A stretch of 24,990 nt of DNA from Actinomycetes bacterium (GCA_023437745.1 JAEZFI010000011.1:1-24990); one strand, 5' to 3'. Positions 1-9,637 are shown, counted from the stretch's first letter. Notes: a model not told the origin generated them from the sequence alone. Program-made: numbers and translations.

Positions 1-35
1 TTCGCCCGTCCAAGCCCGACCTGAGGTTCCTTCCA

Positions 36-1076
<1,041 letters not shown>

Positions 1077-1091
1077 CCTGCGGGCCGTCTG

Positions 1092-1937
1092 GTGGTCGCT
1101 CCCTCCGGTCGTCGGCGACGACCGCGCTTCACGATCGTGGTCATGACGTTGCTGTCGATCACCGTGCTCACCCTCGACGCGCGTGACGTGCCGGTGCTCG
1201 GCTCGGTGCGCTCGGGGCTCATGGACGTGCTCGAGCCGATCGAGGGTGCGCTCAGCTGGGTGGCCACACCGGCCCGCAACGCCTGGAACGGGATCGGGAA
1301 CTACGGCGACCTCGAGGACGAGAACGCCGACCTGCGCGCCGAGATCGACCGCCTGCGCGCCGCGGGCGTGGTCGAGGGCGCCGCCCAGCAGGAGCTCGCC
1401 CGCCTCCAGCAGCAGATGGGGATCCCCTTCCTCGACCCGTACCAGGGGGGGACGGTCGTCGCCCAGGTGTCCACCGGCAACTACTCGACGTTCGACGACA
1501 ACACGGCGCAGATCAACCGGGGCTCGACCTCGGGCATCGCCGTCGGCATGTCGGTGACGACCCACGCCGGCTTCATCGGGACGATCGTCCAGGTGAGCGA
1601 CGAGCGCTCCGTCGTCCGGCTGATCACCGACCCCGACTTCAGCGTCGGGATCAAGCTCTCCGATTCGAACGACCTGGGCGTCGGCCGCGGCACGGGCGCC
1701 GGCAACCCGTGGCTGATCGACCGGGGCATCGAGCTGGCCGATCCCGTCGAGGTGGGCACCGAGGTGTTCACCTCGGGGCTCGGCACCTCGAAGTACGCGC
1801 CCGGCCTGCCCATCGGCTCGGTCTCGAAGGTGACGCGTGACCAGGGCCAGCAGCTCCAGCTCCTCGAGGTCGACATGGCGGCCGACCTCACGCGCCTCGA
1901 CTACGTCCAGGTGCTCCTGTGGAGGCCGCCGGAGTGA
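1092..1937 (+). CDS. mreC: Rod shape-determining protein MreC
   Basis: Bitopic scaffold of the elongasome that links MreB/MreD to PBP2 on the outer face of the membrane. The 281 residues show an Arg-rich cytoplasmic N-terminus (RRRRPRF), one membrane segment at about 12-31, a coiled coil at about 73-105 (LEDENADLRAEIDRLRAA), and a C-terminal beta domain with the family pattern TGNYSTFDDNTAQINRGS and GLGTSKYAPGLPIG. The GTG start at 1092 keeps the positive residues ahead of the membrane segment; an ATG at 1143 would remove them. No strong ribosome binding site is visible, so translation may depend on coupling to mreB, which ends 15 bases upstream. Confidence 0.94.
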   Translation: MVAPSGRRRRPRFTIVVMTLLSITVLTLDARDVPVLGSVRSGLMDVLEPIEGALSWVATPARNAWNGIGNYGDLEDENADLRAEIDRLRAAGVVEGAAQQELARLQQQMGIPFLDPYQGGTVVAQVSTGNYSTFDDNTAQINRGSTSGIAVGMSVTTHAGFIGTIVQVSDERSVVRLITDPDFSVGIKLSDSNDLGVGRGTGAGNPWLIDRGIELADPVEVGTEVFTSGLGTSKYAPGLPIGSVSKVTRDQGQQLQLLEVDMAADLTRLDYVQVLLWRPPE

Positions 1938-2467
1938 CGGACTGGGTCATGATCGCCCGCTGGTTCGTCGTGGTCGTCACCACGACGGTGCTGCAGATCG
2001 GGCTGGCGCCGCAGTTCCCGCTGTTCGGGATCGTGGTCGACCTCATGCTCGCCGTGTCGATCGCCGCCGGGGTGGCGGCCGGCCCGCAGCGCGGCGCCAT
2101 CGTCGGGTTCTGGCTCGGCATCCTCTACGACGCCATGCGGCCGGGGCTCCTCGGCCTCTCGGCGCTCACCTACACGCTGGTGGCCTTCGGCGTGGGCTCG
2201 CTGCTCGTGTCGGTCATCACGGTGCGCCGCGTCCTCGCGGCGATCGTGACGTTCTTCGCCGCGGCCATCGGCGTCCTCGGGTACGCCGTGATCGCCGAGC
2301 TCTTCGGGCAGCACACGCTCGGCAACGACCGGCTGTTCGGCATCATGGCGGTGGTCGCGCTGGCGGCGGCGATCCTGTCGCCGATGATGGTCCCCCTCGC
2401 GCGCTGGGCCGAGGGCGAGGGCGCGATCGAGGGGCGCTCCGGAGTGCTGGGACGCATCGATGGCTGA
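1934..2467 (+). CDS. mreD: Rod shape-determining protein MreD
   Basis: Polytopic membrane component of the Mre complex. About 177 residues, almost entirely hydrophobic, with five or six predicted membrane segments, as expected for MreD. The frame is open from GTG 1919, but I prefer GTG 1934: it makes a 4-base GTGA overlap with the mreC stop and has GGAGG at 1921-1925 at good spacing. The assignment rests on hydropathy and on its position between mreC and mrdA, because MreD sequences are poorly conserved. It overlaps the mrdA start by 8 bases. Confidence 0.88.
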   Translation: MTDWVMIARWFVVVVTTTVLQIGLAPQFPLFGIVVDLMLAVSIAAGVAAGPQRGAIVGFWLGILYDAMRPGLLGLSALTYTLVAFGVGSLLVSVITVRRVLAAIVTFFAAAIGVLGYAVIAELFGQHTLGNDRLFGIMAVVALAAAILSPMMVPLARWAEGEGAIEGRSGVLGRIDG

Positions 2468-4658
2468 ACGCGACACCTCCACCACCCGTCTGGCGATGGT
2501 CGGCATCGTCTGCATCTCGTTGTTCGCGTCCCTGTTCGTGCGCCTCTGGTACCTCCAGGTCGTCGACGACTCGGGCTTCCAGGTGGCGGCGAACTCGATC
2601 AACCTGCGCGTGATCCACGCCGAGGGGACCCGCGGCCGCATCCTCGACCGCAACGGCAAGGTGCTGGTCGACAACCGCACGTCGATCGTGGTGAGCATCG
2701 ACCGCACGAAGATCAAGGACGACACGCCCGAGGAGCGCACCGAGGTGTTCCAGCGGTTGGCCGGCGTGCTGACCGACTTCGGCTTCCCGGTGAAGGCGCC
2801 GGTGATCCAGCAGCGCTACGACGACCTCCGCTACGGGCCGCTCGAGCTCGTCCCCGTGAAGTCGGAGGTCACCGAGGACGTCGAGCTGTACATCGCCGAG
2901 CACGCCGACGACTTCCCCGGTGTGGTCGTCAAGCGGACGGCGGTGCGCTCGTATCCCTACGGCGACCTGGCGGCGCACATCGTCGGCTACGTCGGGCAGA
3001 TCAACGACAAGGAGCTGTCGGCCAAGAAGGAGGCCGGGCTGACGCCCGACGACAGCGGCCGGTCGGTCGGCCGGCGCGACCACAAGACGTACGCCGGCGG
3101 CGACGAGATCGGGAAGAGCGGCGTGGAGGCCACCGCCGAAGGGGCCCTCCGTGGGGTGCCCGGCGACCAGGTCATCCAGGTCGACGCACGTGGCGACTAC
3201 GTGACGACCGTCGAGGAGGCCAAGCCCGAGGCCGGCGACGACGTGTGGCTGACGATCGACATCGATCTGCAGGCCATGGCCGAGGACATGCTCTCCCAGC
3301 GCCTCGCCGAGCTCCGCGCCGGCGGGACCGACAAGGACGGTCGGCCGATCCGGGCGCCGCAGGGGTCGATCGTGATCATGGACCCGCAGAGCGGCGACAT
3401 CCTCGCCATGGCGTCGTTCCCCAGCTACGACCCCGCGCTCCTCGTCAACGGCATCGACTCGGCGTTGTGGGAGGACCTCACCAGCAAGGCCAAGGGCCAG
3501 AAGCTCTTCAACTGGGCGCTGCAGGGCCAGTACGCGCCGGGCTCGACGTTCAAGCTCTTCAGCGGGACGGCGGCGCTCGAGTCGGGGATGCTGGGCGCAG
3601 GCGATCGCCAGATCCAGGATCCCGGCTACTACAAGGTCCAGGGGTGCAAGGGCGGCAAGTGCGAGTTCCAGAACTCGGGCCGCGCCCGGCACGGCACCGT
3701 CGGGATCGAGAAGTCGCTGACCGTCAGCTCCGACGTCTTCTACTACTGGATCGGCGACACGCTCTGGCAGCAGCGCAGCACGCTGGGCGACCAGTACATC
3801 CAGGACACGGCCGCCAGGTTCGGCCTGGGGTCGAAGACGGGCATCGACCTGCCCGGCGAGGCGAAGGGTCGGCTCCCCACGCCGTCGTGGCTGCGCGAGG
3901 TCCACGAGGCACGGCCCGACGTCTTCACGCGGGGCGACTGGTTCGCCGGTGACAACCTCAACACGGCGATCGGGCAGGGCGACGTCCTCGTGACGCCGTT
4001 GCAGCTGGCGGACGCGTACGCCACGTTCGCCAACGGCGGCACGCGCTACCGGCCGCAGATCATCTCGAAGATCACCCGGCCCGACGACGTCGGCGCCGAT
4101 CCCGCCGACCCGGACAACCACGAGGTCATCAGCACGACCGAGCCCGAGCAGCTGGGATCCGTGACGTTCACCGGCGATCACTACCAGCGCCTGCTGCAGG
4201 GGCTCACCGGCGTGGTCACCCAGCCGGGCGGCACCGCCTACAGCTCGTGGAAGGCGAGCCAGACCGCGTGGCCGATGGCGGGCAAGACCGGCACGGCGGA
4301 GGTCAACGGCAAGGCGGACACGTCGCTGTTCGTCGCCTTCGGCCCCGTCGACCCCGTGGTGAAGCCGCAGTACGCGATCAGCGTGATCATCCCCGAGGCC
4401 GGCTTCGGGTCCGACGTCTCTGCCCCGCTCGCGTTCCGGATCATGAAGCCCGTGTCCCAGGCCGCCGTGCCCGAGACGATCACCGACCGGGACCGCGCGT
4501 GGCGTGACGCCCGCACGCAGAAGCTGCTGGAGATGGCCGCGGCGGCCGCTGCGGCCTCGCCCAGCACGACGCTCGCGCCGCCGCCCGACGGCAGCGCGAC
4601 GACGCCGCCGGGCAGCGTGGACGCCGGCACCACCACGACGATCGAGGCCCCCCGATGA
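2460..4658 (+). CDS. mrdA: Penicillin-binding protein 2 (elongasome transpeptidase)
   Basis: Class B PBP that cross-links peptidoglycan with RodA during elongation. 732 residues: one N-terminal membrane anchor at about 12-33, a PBP dimerisation/pedestal domain starting with RGRILDRNGKVL at 58-69, then the transpeptidase domain. All three catalytic motifs are visible: STFK with nucleophile Ser362 and Lys365, SSD at 423-425, and KTG at 609-611 within GKTGTAEV. The last 50 or so residues are a low-complexity tail (Ala run, then Pro/Thr-rich) not needed for the fold. A GG(G/A)-rich patch about 7-15 bases upstream may serve as ribosome binding site. Its stop overlaps the rodA start as ATGA. Confidence 0.96.
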   Translation: MAERDTSTTRLAMVGIVCISLFASLFVRLWYLQVVDDSGFQVAANSINLRVIHAEGTRGRILDRNGKVLVDNRTSIVVSIDRTKIKDDTPEERTEVFQRLAGVLTDFGFPVKAPVIQQRYDDLRYGPLELVPVKSEVTEDVELYIAEHADDFPGVVVKRTAVRSYPYGDLAAHIVGYVGQINDKELSAKKEAGLTPDDSGRSVGRRDHKTYAGGDEIGKSGVEATAEGALRGVPGDQVIQVDARGDYVTTVEEAKPEAGDDVWLTIDIDLQAMAEDMLSQRLAELRAGGTDKDGRPIRAPQGSIVIMDPQSGDILAMASFPSYDPALLVNGIDSALWEDLTSKAKGQKLFNWALQGQYAPGSTFKLFSGTAALESGMLGAGDRQIQDPGYYKVQGCKGGKCEFQNSGRARHGTVGIEKSLTVSSDVFYYWIGDTLWQQRSTLGDQYIQDTAARFGLGSKTGIDLPGEAKGRLPTPSWLREVHEARPDVFTRGDWFAGDNLNTAIGQGDVLVTPLQLADAYATFANGGTRYRPQIISKITRPDDVGADPADPDNHEVISTTEPEQLGSVTFTGDHYQRLLQGLTGVVTQPGGTAYSSWKASQTAWPMAGKTGTAEVNGKADTSLFVAFGPVDPVVKPQYAISVIIPEAGFGSDVSAPLAFRIMKPVSQAAVPETITDRDRAWRDARTQKLLEMAAAAAAASPSTTLAPPPDGSATTPPGSVDAGTTTTIEAPR

Positions 4659-5785
4659 TGACGATGCCGACGGGCCACCGCCTGCGGAACCGTGACATGA
4701 CCGCGGCGTGGCGGCACGTGGACTTCGTGCTGTGCGCGCTCGTCGGCGTCGCCGCCCTGTTCGGGTTGCTGATGATCTACAGCGCCACCCACCACAAGAC
4801 CGGCACGGAGTTCATCTCGAAGCAGCTGATGTTCGTGATGGTGGGTGTCGGTGCGATGGCGGTCACGGCCACGCTCGACTACCAGAAGCTCCGCGACTGG
4901 TCGCGGCTGATCTACGTGGCGGCGATCGCTGCGCTGGGGCTCGTCCTGGTGCCCGGCATCGGGTCGATGCACAAGAACATCCGCGCCTGGTTCGACGTCG
5001 GCCCGTTCCAGATCCAGCCCGCCGAGTTCGCGAAGGTCGCGACGATCGTGGCGGTGGCGGCCTACCTCGGCAGCGTCGTCGAGGAGCTCCGCCTGAAGGA
5101 GGTGGCCGTCGCGCTGGTCATGATCGCGGTGCCGTTCGGCCTCATCATGATGCAGCCCGACCTGGGGACGGCCCTCGTGTTCGTCGTGGTCGCCGTCGGC
5201 ATGCTCGTGGTCGCGGGTGTGCCCGCCCGGTTCCTGTTCGCCCTCGTGCTGATCGGGGTGATCGGCATCGCCGGCATCCTGTCGTCGGACACGCTCGACG
5301 AGTACCAGAAGGACCGGCTGACGTCGTTCGCGAACCCGTCGGGTGCCTCGGAGAAGGTGATCTACAACACCCGGCAGGCGCAGATGGCCATCGCCTCGGG
5401 CTCGGTCACCGGCAAGGGCCTCTTCGACGGGCCGCTCACCAAGGGTGGCTCCGTGCCCGAGCAGCAGACCGACTTCATCTTCACGGTGCCGGCGGAGGAG
5501 CTGGGGTTCCTCGGTGCCGGCTTCCTGTTGACGCTGCTCGCAGGGATCGTGTGGCGCATCTGGCGCACCGCCCAGATGGCCCGTGACCCCGTCGGCCGGC
5601 TCATGTGCGTGGGCGTGCTGTGCATGTTCGTCTTCCACGTGTTCGAGAACGTGGGGATGAACCTCGGGATGATGCCGGTGACGGGCATCCCCCTGCCGTT
5701 CGTGTCGTACGGCGGCTCGTCGACGATCACCGCCTTCGCCGCGATGGGCCTGGTCCTCAACGTCCACATGCGCCGCTTCTCGTAG
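4655..5785 (+). CDS. rodA: Peptidoglycan glycosyltransferase RodA (SEDS family)
   Basis: Membrane glycosyltransferase that polymerises lipid II and forms a complex with the PBP2 encoded just upstream. 376 residues with about ten membrane segments and SEDS hallmarks: QPAEFAKVATI near 120, MQPDLGTALVF near 167, the periplasmic loop GSVPEQQTDFIFTVPAEELG, in which Asp273 matches the family's catalytic aspartate, and FVSYGGSSTITAFAAMGL near the C-terminus. ATG 4655 overlaps the mrdA stop; in-frame ATGs at 4658, 4664 and 4697 are also possible, the last removing a short hydrophilic leader. Pairing with mrdA argues for RodA rather than FtsW. A strong hairpin follows 10 bases after the stop. Confidence 0.95.
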   Translation: MMTMPTGHRLRNRDMTAAWRHVDFVLCALVGVAALFGLLMIYSATHHKTGTEFISKQLMFVMVGVGAMAVTATLDYQKLRDWSRLIYVAAIAALGLVLVPGIGSMHKNIRAWFDVGPFQIQPAEFAKVATIVAVAAYLGSVVEELRLKEVAVALVMIAVPFGLIMMQPDLGTALVFVVVAVGMLVVAGVPARFLFALVLIGVIGIAGILSSDTLDEYQKDRLTSFANPSGASEKVIYNTRQAQMAIASGSVTGKGLFDGPLTKGGSVPEQQTDFIFTVPAEELGFLGAGFLLTLLAGIVWRIWRTAQMARDPVGRLMCVGVLCMFVFHVFENVGMNLGMMPVTGIPLPFVSYGGSSTITAFAAMGLVLNVHMRRFS

Positions 5786-5795
5786 CCCTCACTGC

Positions 5796-5845
5796 CGAAC
5801 CTGGCCGGAAGTCGGTGCTCGGCCACCGACTTCCGGCCGGGTTCG
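5796..5845 (+). terminator. Long hairpin after rodA, probable terminator of the mre operon
   Basis: Arms 5796-5817 and 5824-5845 are complementary over 22 bp with a single G:T pair and a 6-base loop. It lies 10 bases after the rodA stop and before the next gene's promoter-like box. No T-run follows, as is common in GC-rich actinobacteria. Because the arms are nearly perfect, it would fold from either strand. Termination is inferred from position and stability. Confidence 0.65.
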
Positions 5846-5871
5846 GACGACCTCGCGGCGCGCCTGCGTCG

Positions 5872-5877
5872 TAGCAT
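5872..5877 (+). promoter_or_regulatory. Candidate -10 box (TAGCAT) for the VOC-family gene
   Basis: TAGCAT fits the actinobacterial TANNNT -10 pattern and lies between the rodA hairpin and the next start codon. It would give a leader of about 18-20 bases containing the GAGGAG ribosome binding site at 5891-5896. The same hexamer precedes two other genes here. No convincing -35 was seen. Confidence 0.45.
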
Positions 5878-5902
5878 CGCGGCGCGACGAGAGGAGCAGG
5901 CC

Positions 5903-6289
5903 ATGACCGGACGAGTGGTGCACTTCGAGGTTCCCTACGACGATGCCGACCGGGCGCGGGCGTTCTACGAGGACGTGTTCGGATGGGCGATCCAGCCAGT
6001 GCCCGAGCACGAGTACAACTTCGTGCAGACGGGGCCGACCGGCGAGGACGGCATGCCCGTGGACTACGGCTACATCGGCGGCGGCATGTTCGAGCGGCAG
6101 CCGGAGGTGGGGCAGCCGGTCATCACGATCGAGGTCGACGACATGACCGAGGCGCTCGCCGCGATCGTCGAGCGCGGGGGAGCGACGGTCCGCGAACCCC
6201 AGCAGGTGGGGGACATGGGCGTCGCTGCGTACTTCACCGACAGCGAGGGGAACCTCATGGGTCTGTGGCAGACCCTCTCACCCGGCTGA
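5903..6289 (+). CDS. VOC (glyoxalase/bleomycin-resistance) family protein
   Basis: 128-residue single-module vicinal-oxygen-chelate protein. The N-terminal half opens with VVHFEVPYDDADRARAFYED and VFGWAIQP, the classic first beta-alpha-beta unit; the second half contains VITIEVDDMTEALAAIVERGG and closes with AAYFTDSEGNLMGLWQ, matching the usual D-P/S-E-G-N ending of the family. A GAGGAG lies 6 bases before ATG 5903. The substrate cannot be told from the sequence; members include isomerases, dioxygenases and drug-binding proteins. It probably forms a single-gene unit, with a convergent neighbour downstream. Confidence 0.85.
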   Translation: MTGRVVHFEVPYDDADRARAFYEDVFGWAIQPVPEHEYNFVQTGPTGEDGMPVDYGYIGGGMFERQPEVGQPVITIEVDDMTEALAAIVERGGATVREPQQVGDMGVAAYFTDSEGNLMGLWQTLSPG

Positions 6290-6303
6290 CGGGTTGCAGC
6301 CCG
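6290..6303. terminator. Weak inverted repeat between convergent genes
   Basis: CGGGTT and AGCCCG can pair across a 2-base turn (one G:T pair) in the 18 bases separating the convergent VOC and GyrI-like stops. The stem is short, so this is only a possible bidirectional terminator. Confidence 0.22.
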
Positions 6304-6307
6304 GACC

Positions 6308-6766
6308 TCAGGCGAGCGGCCACACCAGGTTCGTGCGCCACGTGGCGGGATCGGGCTCGGCGCTCGGGTCGCTCGTGTAGATCTCCCACATCACGCCGCC
6401 GAGGGTCAGGCCCTCGCCGCGGCTCCACGCGATCAGCTCGTCGTAGGTCGCCGAGAGCGACTCGTACGGCCCCACGTGGGTACCGGTGACGACACGTCCA
6501 CCCGGCAGCTCGAACGGCACGACGTCGCCGGCGGCGGTGATCGGGCCCGTGACCGGGAAGCCGACGACGACCTCGACGGTGTCCCCCGGCATCCGCGGGT
6601 AGTAGCCGAACGGCGGTCCCGCCGGCGCGACGCCCTGAGCGCCGATCGCCTCGATGATCGCCGGGAAGCCTCGATCGAACACCGCGGGCAACTGGTCCAT
6701 CGGCACCTCCGCTCGGATCGCGGCGGCCATCTGGGGCTCGATCGTCTCCACGGCGAAGGTGGTCAT
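6308..6766 (-). CDS. GyrI-like (AraC effector-binding type) small-molecule-binding protein
   Basis: 152-residue stand-alone ligand-binding domain of the GyrI-like/SOUL-like fold. Family features visible are the opening FAVETIEPQMAAAIRAEVP, the central PPFGYYP with acidic/hydrophobic strand VEVVVGFPVTGPI, the strand-turn GGRVVTGTHVGPYESLSATYDELIAW, and a terminal W-E-I-Y-x-S-D-P motif typical of GyrI-like domains. The frame extends upstream to 6820, but ATG 6766 is chosen because the extra 18 residues are low-complexity and GGGAG lies 5-9 bases upstream. There is no DNA-binding domain, so it is not a regulator by itself. The ligand is unknown. Confidence 0.82.
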   Translation of the reverse strand: MTTFAVETIEPQMAAAIRAEVPMDQLPAVFDRGFPAIIEAIGAQGVAPAGPPFGYYPRMPGDTVEVVVGFPVTGPITAAGDVVPFELPGGRVVTGTHVGPYESLSATYDELIAWSRGEGLTLGGVMWEIYTSDPSAEPDPATWRTNLVWPLA

Positions 6767-6911
6767 GCTCGTCTCCCGGGGTGTCGTCGTCGTCCGCTGT
6801 CGGCGGGCCCATTCGAGCACGTCCGAGCCCCGCCCGCGCCCCGAACACCCGTCCAGAGCCCGCCCGTGCCCGCCCCGTGCGGCGCTTCACAGGTCGGACG
6901 GCGCTCGCGGG

Positions 6912-6917
6912 TAGCAT
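6912..6917 (+). promoter_or_regulatory. Candidate -10 box (TAGCAT) for the radical SAM gene, near-leaderless
   Basis: TAGCAT sits 9 bases before ATG 6927. Transcription starting 6-7 bases after a -10 box would leave a leader of only 2-3 bases, so this mRNA may be nearly leaderless. The rest of the divergent spacer 6767-6926 shows only C-rich imperfect repeats and no clear -35. Confidence 0.45.
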
Positions 6918-6926
6918 CGCGGAGTC

Positions 6927-8879
6927 ATGACCTCCATCTGGTGCCAGTTGGAGCCCCTTCTCGCCAAGGTGCAGAAGCCCGCCCGGTACATCGGCTGCGA
7001 GGACGGAGCTCCCCGCCCTGTCCACGCTCCCGACCGGGCGTCGTGGCTCTTCGTCTACCCCGACACCTACGAGATCGGGCTGCCGAACCAGGGGCTCCAG
7101 ATCCTCACGGAGATCGTGAACGAGCGCCCCGACGGCGTCGCGGAGCGCTCCTACGCGCCGTGGACCGACCTCGAGGACGAGCTCCGGGCGGCGGGCGTGC
7201 CCCTGTTCAGCGTGGACACCCACCGTCCGTCCGGCGACTTCGACCTGCTCGCCTTCAACCTCTCGGCCGAGCTCACGTACACGAACCTGCTCAACTGCGT
7301 CGACCTCGCAGGGGTGCCGGTCCGAGCGGCCGACCGTGCCGACGGCGATCCGCTCGTCGTGGCAGGCGGGCACTGCACCTACAACCCCGAGCCGCTCGCC
7401 GACTTCCTGGACCTCGTCGTCCTGGGCGACGGCGAGGAGGCGGTCGGCGAGGTCACGGCGGTGGTCGCAGCCTGGAAGGCGCGCGGCAAGACCGATCGTC
7501 GCGGCGTGCTCGCCGAGCTGGCGGCGATCCCGGGCGTCTACGTCCCATCGCTCTACGAGGCCACCTACCTGCCCGACGGCCGGCTCGAGGCGACGCGACC
7601 GATCGACCCTGCCGCGCCCGACGCCGTCGAGAAGTGCACCATCGCCGACCTGGGGGAGTGGCCGTACCCCCGCCAGCAGCTCGTGCCGCTCACGGAGGTC
7701 GTGCACGACCGGCTCAACGTCGAGGTCTTCCGGGGCTGCACCCGAGGGTGTCGCTTCTGCCAGGCGGGGATGATCACCCGGCCGGTGCGCGAGCGGCCCG
7801 CCGAGCAGGTCCGCACGATGGTCGCCGAAGGGCTCGAGCGAACGGGCTACGACGAGGTCGCGCTGACCTCGCTGTCCACTGCCGACTTCTCCGGCATCGA
7901 GGACCTGGTGCGGGGCATCGTCGACGACCCCCGCAACGACGGCCAGGTCACCGTGTCGCTGCCGTCGCTCCGCGTCGACGCGTTCGGGGTCGGCATCGCC
8001 GCGCAGATCCAGAAGGCACGACGCACGGGCCTCACGTTCGCTCCCGAAGCGGGCACCTGGCGGATGCGGCAGGTGATCAACAAGCTCATCCGCGAAGAGG
8101 ACCTCTACTCGGCGGTCGATGCCGCGTTCTCGCAGGGCTGGCGGCGGGTGAAGCTCTACTTCCTCATCGGTCTCCCGACCGAGACGGACGAGGACACCCT
8201 CGGCATCGTCGAGTTGGCCAAGAACTGCGTCGAGATCGGACGCAAGTACCAGAAGCACCCGTCGGTGACGGTGTCGGTGGGCGGGTTCGTGCCCAAGCCG
8301 CACACCCCGTTCCAGTGGTTCGGTCAGAACACCAACGTGGAGCTGCAGCGCAAGGTGAACCTGGTGCGTGACGCGGCGCGGCGTCACCGCGGGGTGGAGA
8401 TCAAGTGGCACGACCCGAAGGCGTCGGTGATCGAGGGCTTGATGAGCCGCGGTGACCGGCGGCTCGGTGCGGTGATCGAGGAGGTGTGGCGCAGGGGCGG
8501 CACCTTCCAGGAGTGGTCGGAGCGCTTCCGGCTGGATCTGTGGGACGAGGCCATGGCGAACGCCGGCCTCGAGGTTGACTGGTTCGTGTACCGGCACCGG
8601 ACCGAGGACGAGGCCCTTCCGTGGGACCACCTCTCGGCCGGGCTGCATCGGGACTTCCTGTGGCAGGACTGGCGGGACGCCCTCGCCGAGGTCGGGCTCC
8701 CCGACTGCCGCTGGACGCCCTGCTACGACTGCGGTGCCTGCACCGGGTACTCGATCGAGCACGTCGTCGCCTCAGCCACCCCTCCGGCCGGCGGGAGCCA
8801 GGGTACGGGCCAGGACCTCGCCTCGGGCGGGGCCGTCCCGGTCACCCTGCTGCCCCGGACGCCGGCGGGGGTCTCGTGA
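6927..8879 (+). CDS. B12-binding-domain radical SAM protein (TIGR03960 type)
   Basis: 650-residue radical SAM enzyme of the group found next to a DUF2344 protein in many bacteria; its reaction is not established. The N-terminal part resembles a cobalamin-binding-like domain (SWLFVYPDTYEIGLPNQGLQIL; VVAGGHCTYNPEPLADFLDLV). The radical SAM core has the CxxxCxxC cluster at Cys271, Cys275 and Cys278 within FRGCTRGCRFCQAG, followed by LTSLSTADF and FAPEAGTWRMR. The C-terminal part has another Cys-rich patch, PCYDCGACTG. The final 30 residues are Gly/Pro-rich. It overlaps the next gene by 4 bases (GTGA), implying translational coupling. No ribosome binding site is seen, which fits a leaderless start. 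Confidence 0.9.
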   Translation: MTSIWCQLEPLLAKVQKPARYIGCEDGAPRPVHAPDRASWLFVYPDTYEIGLPNQGLQILTEIVNERPDGVAERSYAPWTDLEDELRAAGVPLFSVDTHRPSGDFDLLAFNLSAELTYTNLLNCVDLAGVPVRAADRADGDPLVVAGGHCTYNPEPLADFLDLVVLGDGEEAVGEVTAVVAAWKARGKTDRRGVLAELAAIPGVYVPSLYEATYLPDGRLEATRPIDPAAPDAVEKCTIADLGEWPYPRQQLVPLTEVVHDRLNVEVFRGCTRGCRFCQAGMITRPVRERPAEQVRTMVAEGLERTGYDEVALTSLSTADFSGIEDLVRGIVDDPRNDGQVTVSLPSLRVDAFGVGIAAQIQKARRTGLTFAPEAGTWRMRQVINKLIREEDLYSAVDAAFSQGWRRVKLYFLIGLPTETDEDTLGIVELAKNCVEIGRKYQKHPSVTVSVGGFVPKPHTPFQWFGQNTNVELQRKVNLVRDAARRHRGVEIKWHDPKASVIEGLMSRGDRRLGAVIEEVWRRGGTFQEWSERFRLDLWDEAMANAGLEVDWFVYRHRTEDEALPWDHLSAGLHRDFLWQDWRDALAEVGLPDCRWTPCYDCGACTGYSIEHVVASATPPAGGSQGTGQDLASGGAVPVTLLPRTPAGVS

Positions 8880-9637
8880 AGCTGCGGGTCCGCTACACCA
8901 AGTTGGGCAAGGTCCGCTTCCTCTCCCACCGGGACGTCGCCAGGATCTGGGAGCGCGCGATCCGTCGGGCGCACCTCCCCATCGCCTACAGCGAGGGCTT
9001 CAACCCCCGACCCAAGCTGCACTTCGGGCTCGCGCTGTCGGTGGGCCACGAGTCGATCGACGAGTACCTCGACATCGACCTCCGCGAGGGTGTCGAGGTC
9101 GCCGCTGCGGGGCCGGCCCTCGCCGCCTGCCTGCCCGTCGGGATCGACGTGGTCGAGGTGTCCGAGCTGGCCTCCGGAGGGACCTCGCTGCAGGAGTCGG
9201 TCGACGTCGTCGTGTGGCGCTTCGTCGTGCCGCACGAGGCCGCCGACGGCCTGCCCGAGCGTGCGGCCGCACTGCTGGCCAGCGACCACCTCCCGATCGA
9301 GGTCGTCCGCAAGGCCAAGCCGCAGACGATCGACCTCCGCCCGCAGGTCGTGGCGCTCACGATGGTCGACGGGGGTGCCCACGAGGACCCCCGACCGCTC
9401 CTGCCGCGCCAGCGGGCCGACGAGGTGGTCGAGCCCGACGGGCTCACCCTCGTGGCCGAGCTGCGCACCCGCCCCCGCAGTGTCCGACCCGGCGAGCTGC
9501 TGGCTGCGCTCGGGCTCGACGGCGTCGACGTGCGAGTTCGACGCCTCCACCAGTTCATCGAATCCGACGGCGTCCGAGGGTCCCCGCTGCCCGTCGAGGA
9601 CGCCGGCACGGCACCCGCGCTGCGGGAAGCCGGTTGA
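8876..9637 (+). CDS. TIGR03936/DUF2344 radical-SAM-associated protein
   Basis: 253-residue protein that typically accompanies the TIGR03960 radical SAM enzyme, either adjacent or fused, and presumably acts with it; its biochemical role is unknown. The characteristic N-terminus is KLRVRYTKLGKVRFLSHRD followed by AHLPIAYSEGFNPRPKLHFG, which resembles a tRNA/RNA-interacting fold used in related proteins. The start is GTG 8876, overlapping the previous stop by 4 bases; an upstream in-frame ATG (8621) only reads through the radical SAM gene. It ends 17 bases before the ribonuclease gene, so the three are likely co-transcribed. Confidence 0.88.
   Translation: MKLRVRYTKLGKVRFLSHRDVARIWERAIRRAHLPIAYSEGFNPRPKLHFGLALSVGHESIDEYLDIDLREGVEVAAAGPALAACLPVGIDVVEVSELASGGTSLQESVDVVVWRFVVPHEAADGLPERAAALLASDHLPIEVVRKAKPQTIDLRPQVVALTMVDGGAHEDPRPLLPRQRADEVVEPDGLTLVAELRTRPRSVRPGELLAALGLDGVDVRVRRLHQFIESDGVRGSPLPVEDAGTAPALREAG

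Noticed and set aside
2343..4181. Minus-strand open frame of 612 codons opposite mrdA
   Set aside because: It is antisense to a PBP2 with all three catalytic motifs; the translation is low-complexity without motifs.
6827..6890. C-rich imperfect repeats between the GyrI-like and radical SAM genes as a repeat element
   Set aside because: The similarity (GAGCCC-GCCCG-GCCC) is short and explained by base composition.
6255..8762. Minus-strand open frame of 835 codons opposite the radical SAM gene
   Set aside because: It lies antisense to a gene with an intact CxxxCxxC motif and shows no domain of its own; its N-terminal part is composition-driven shadow and its end also shadows the GyrI-like gene.
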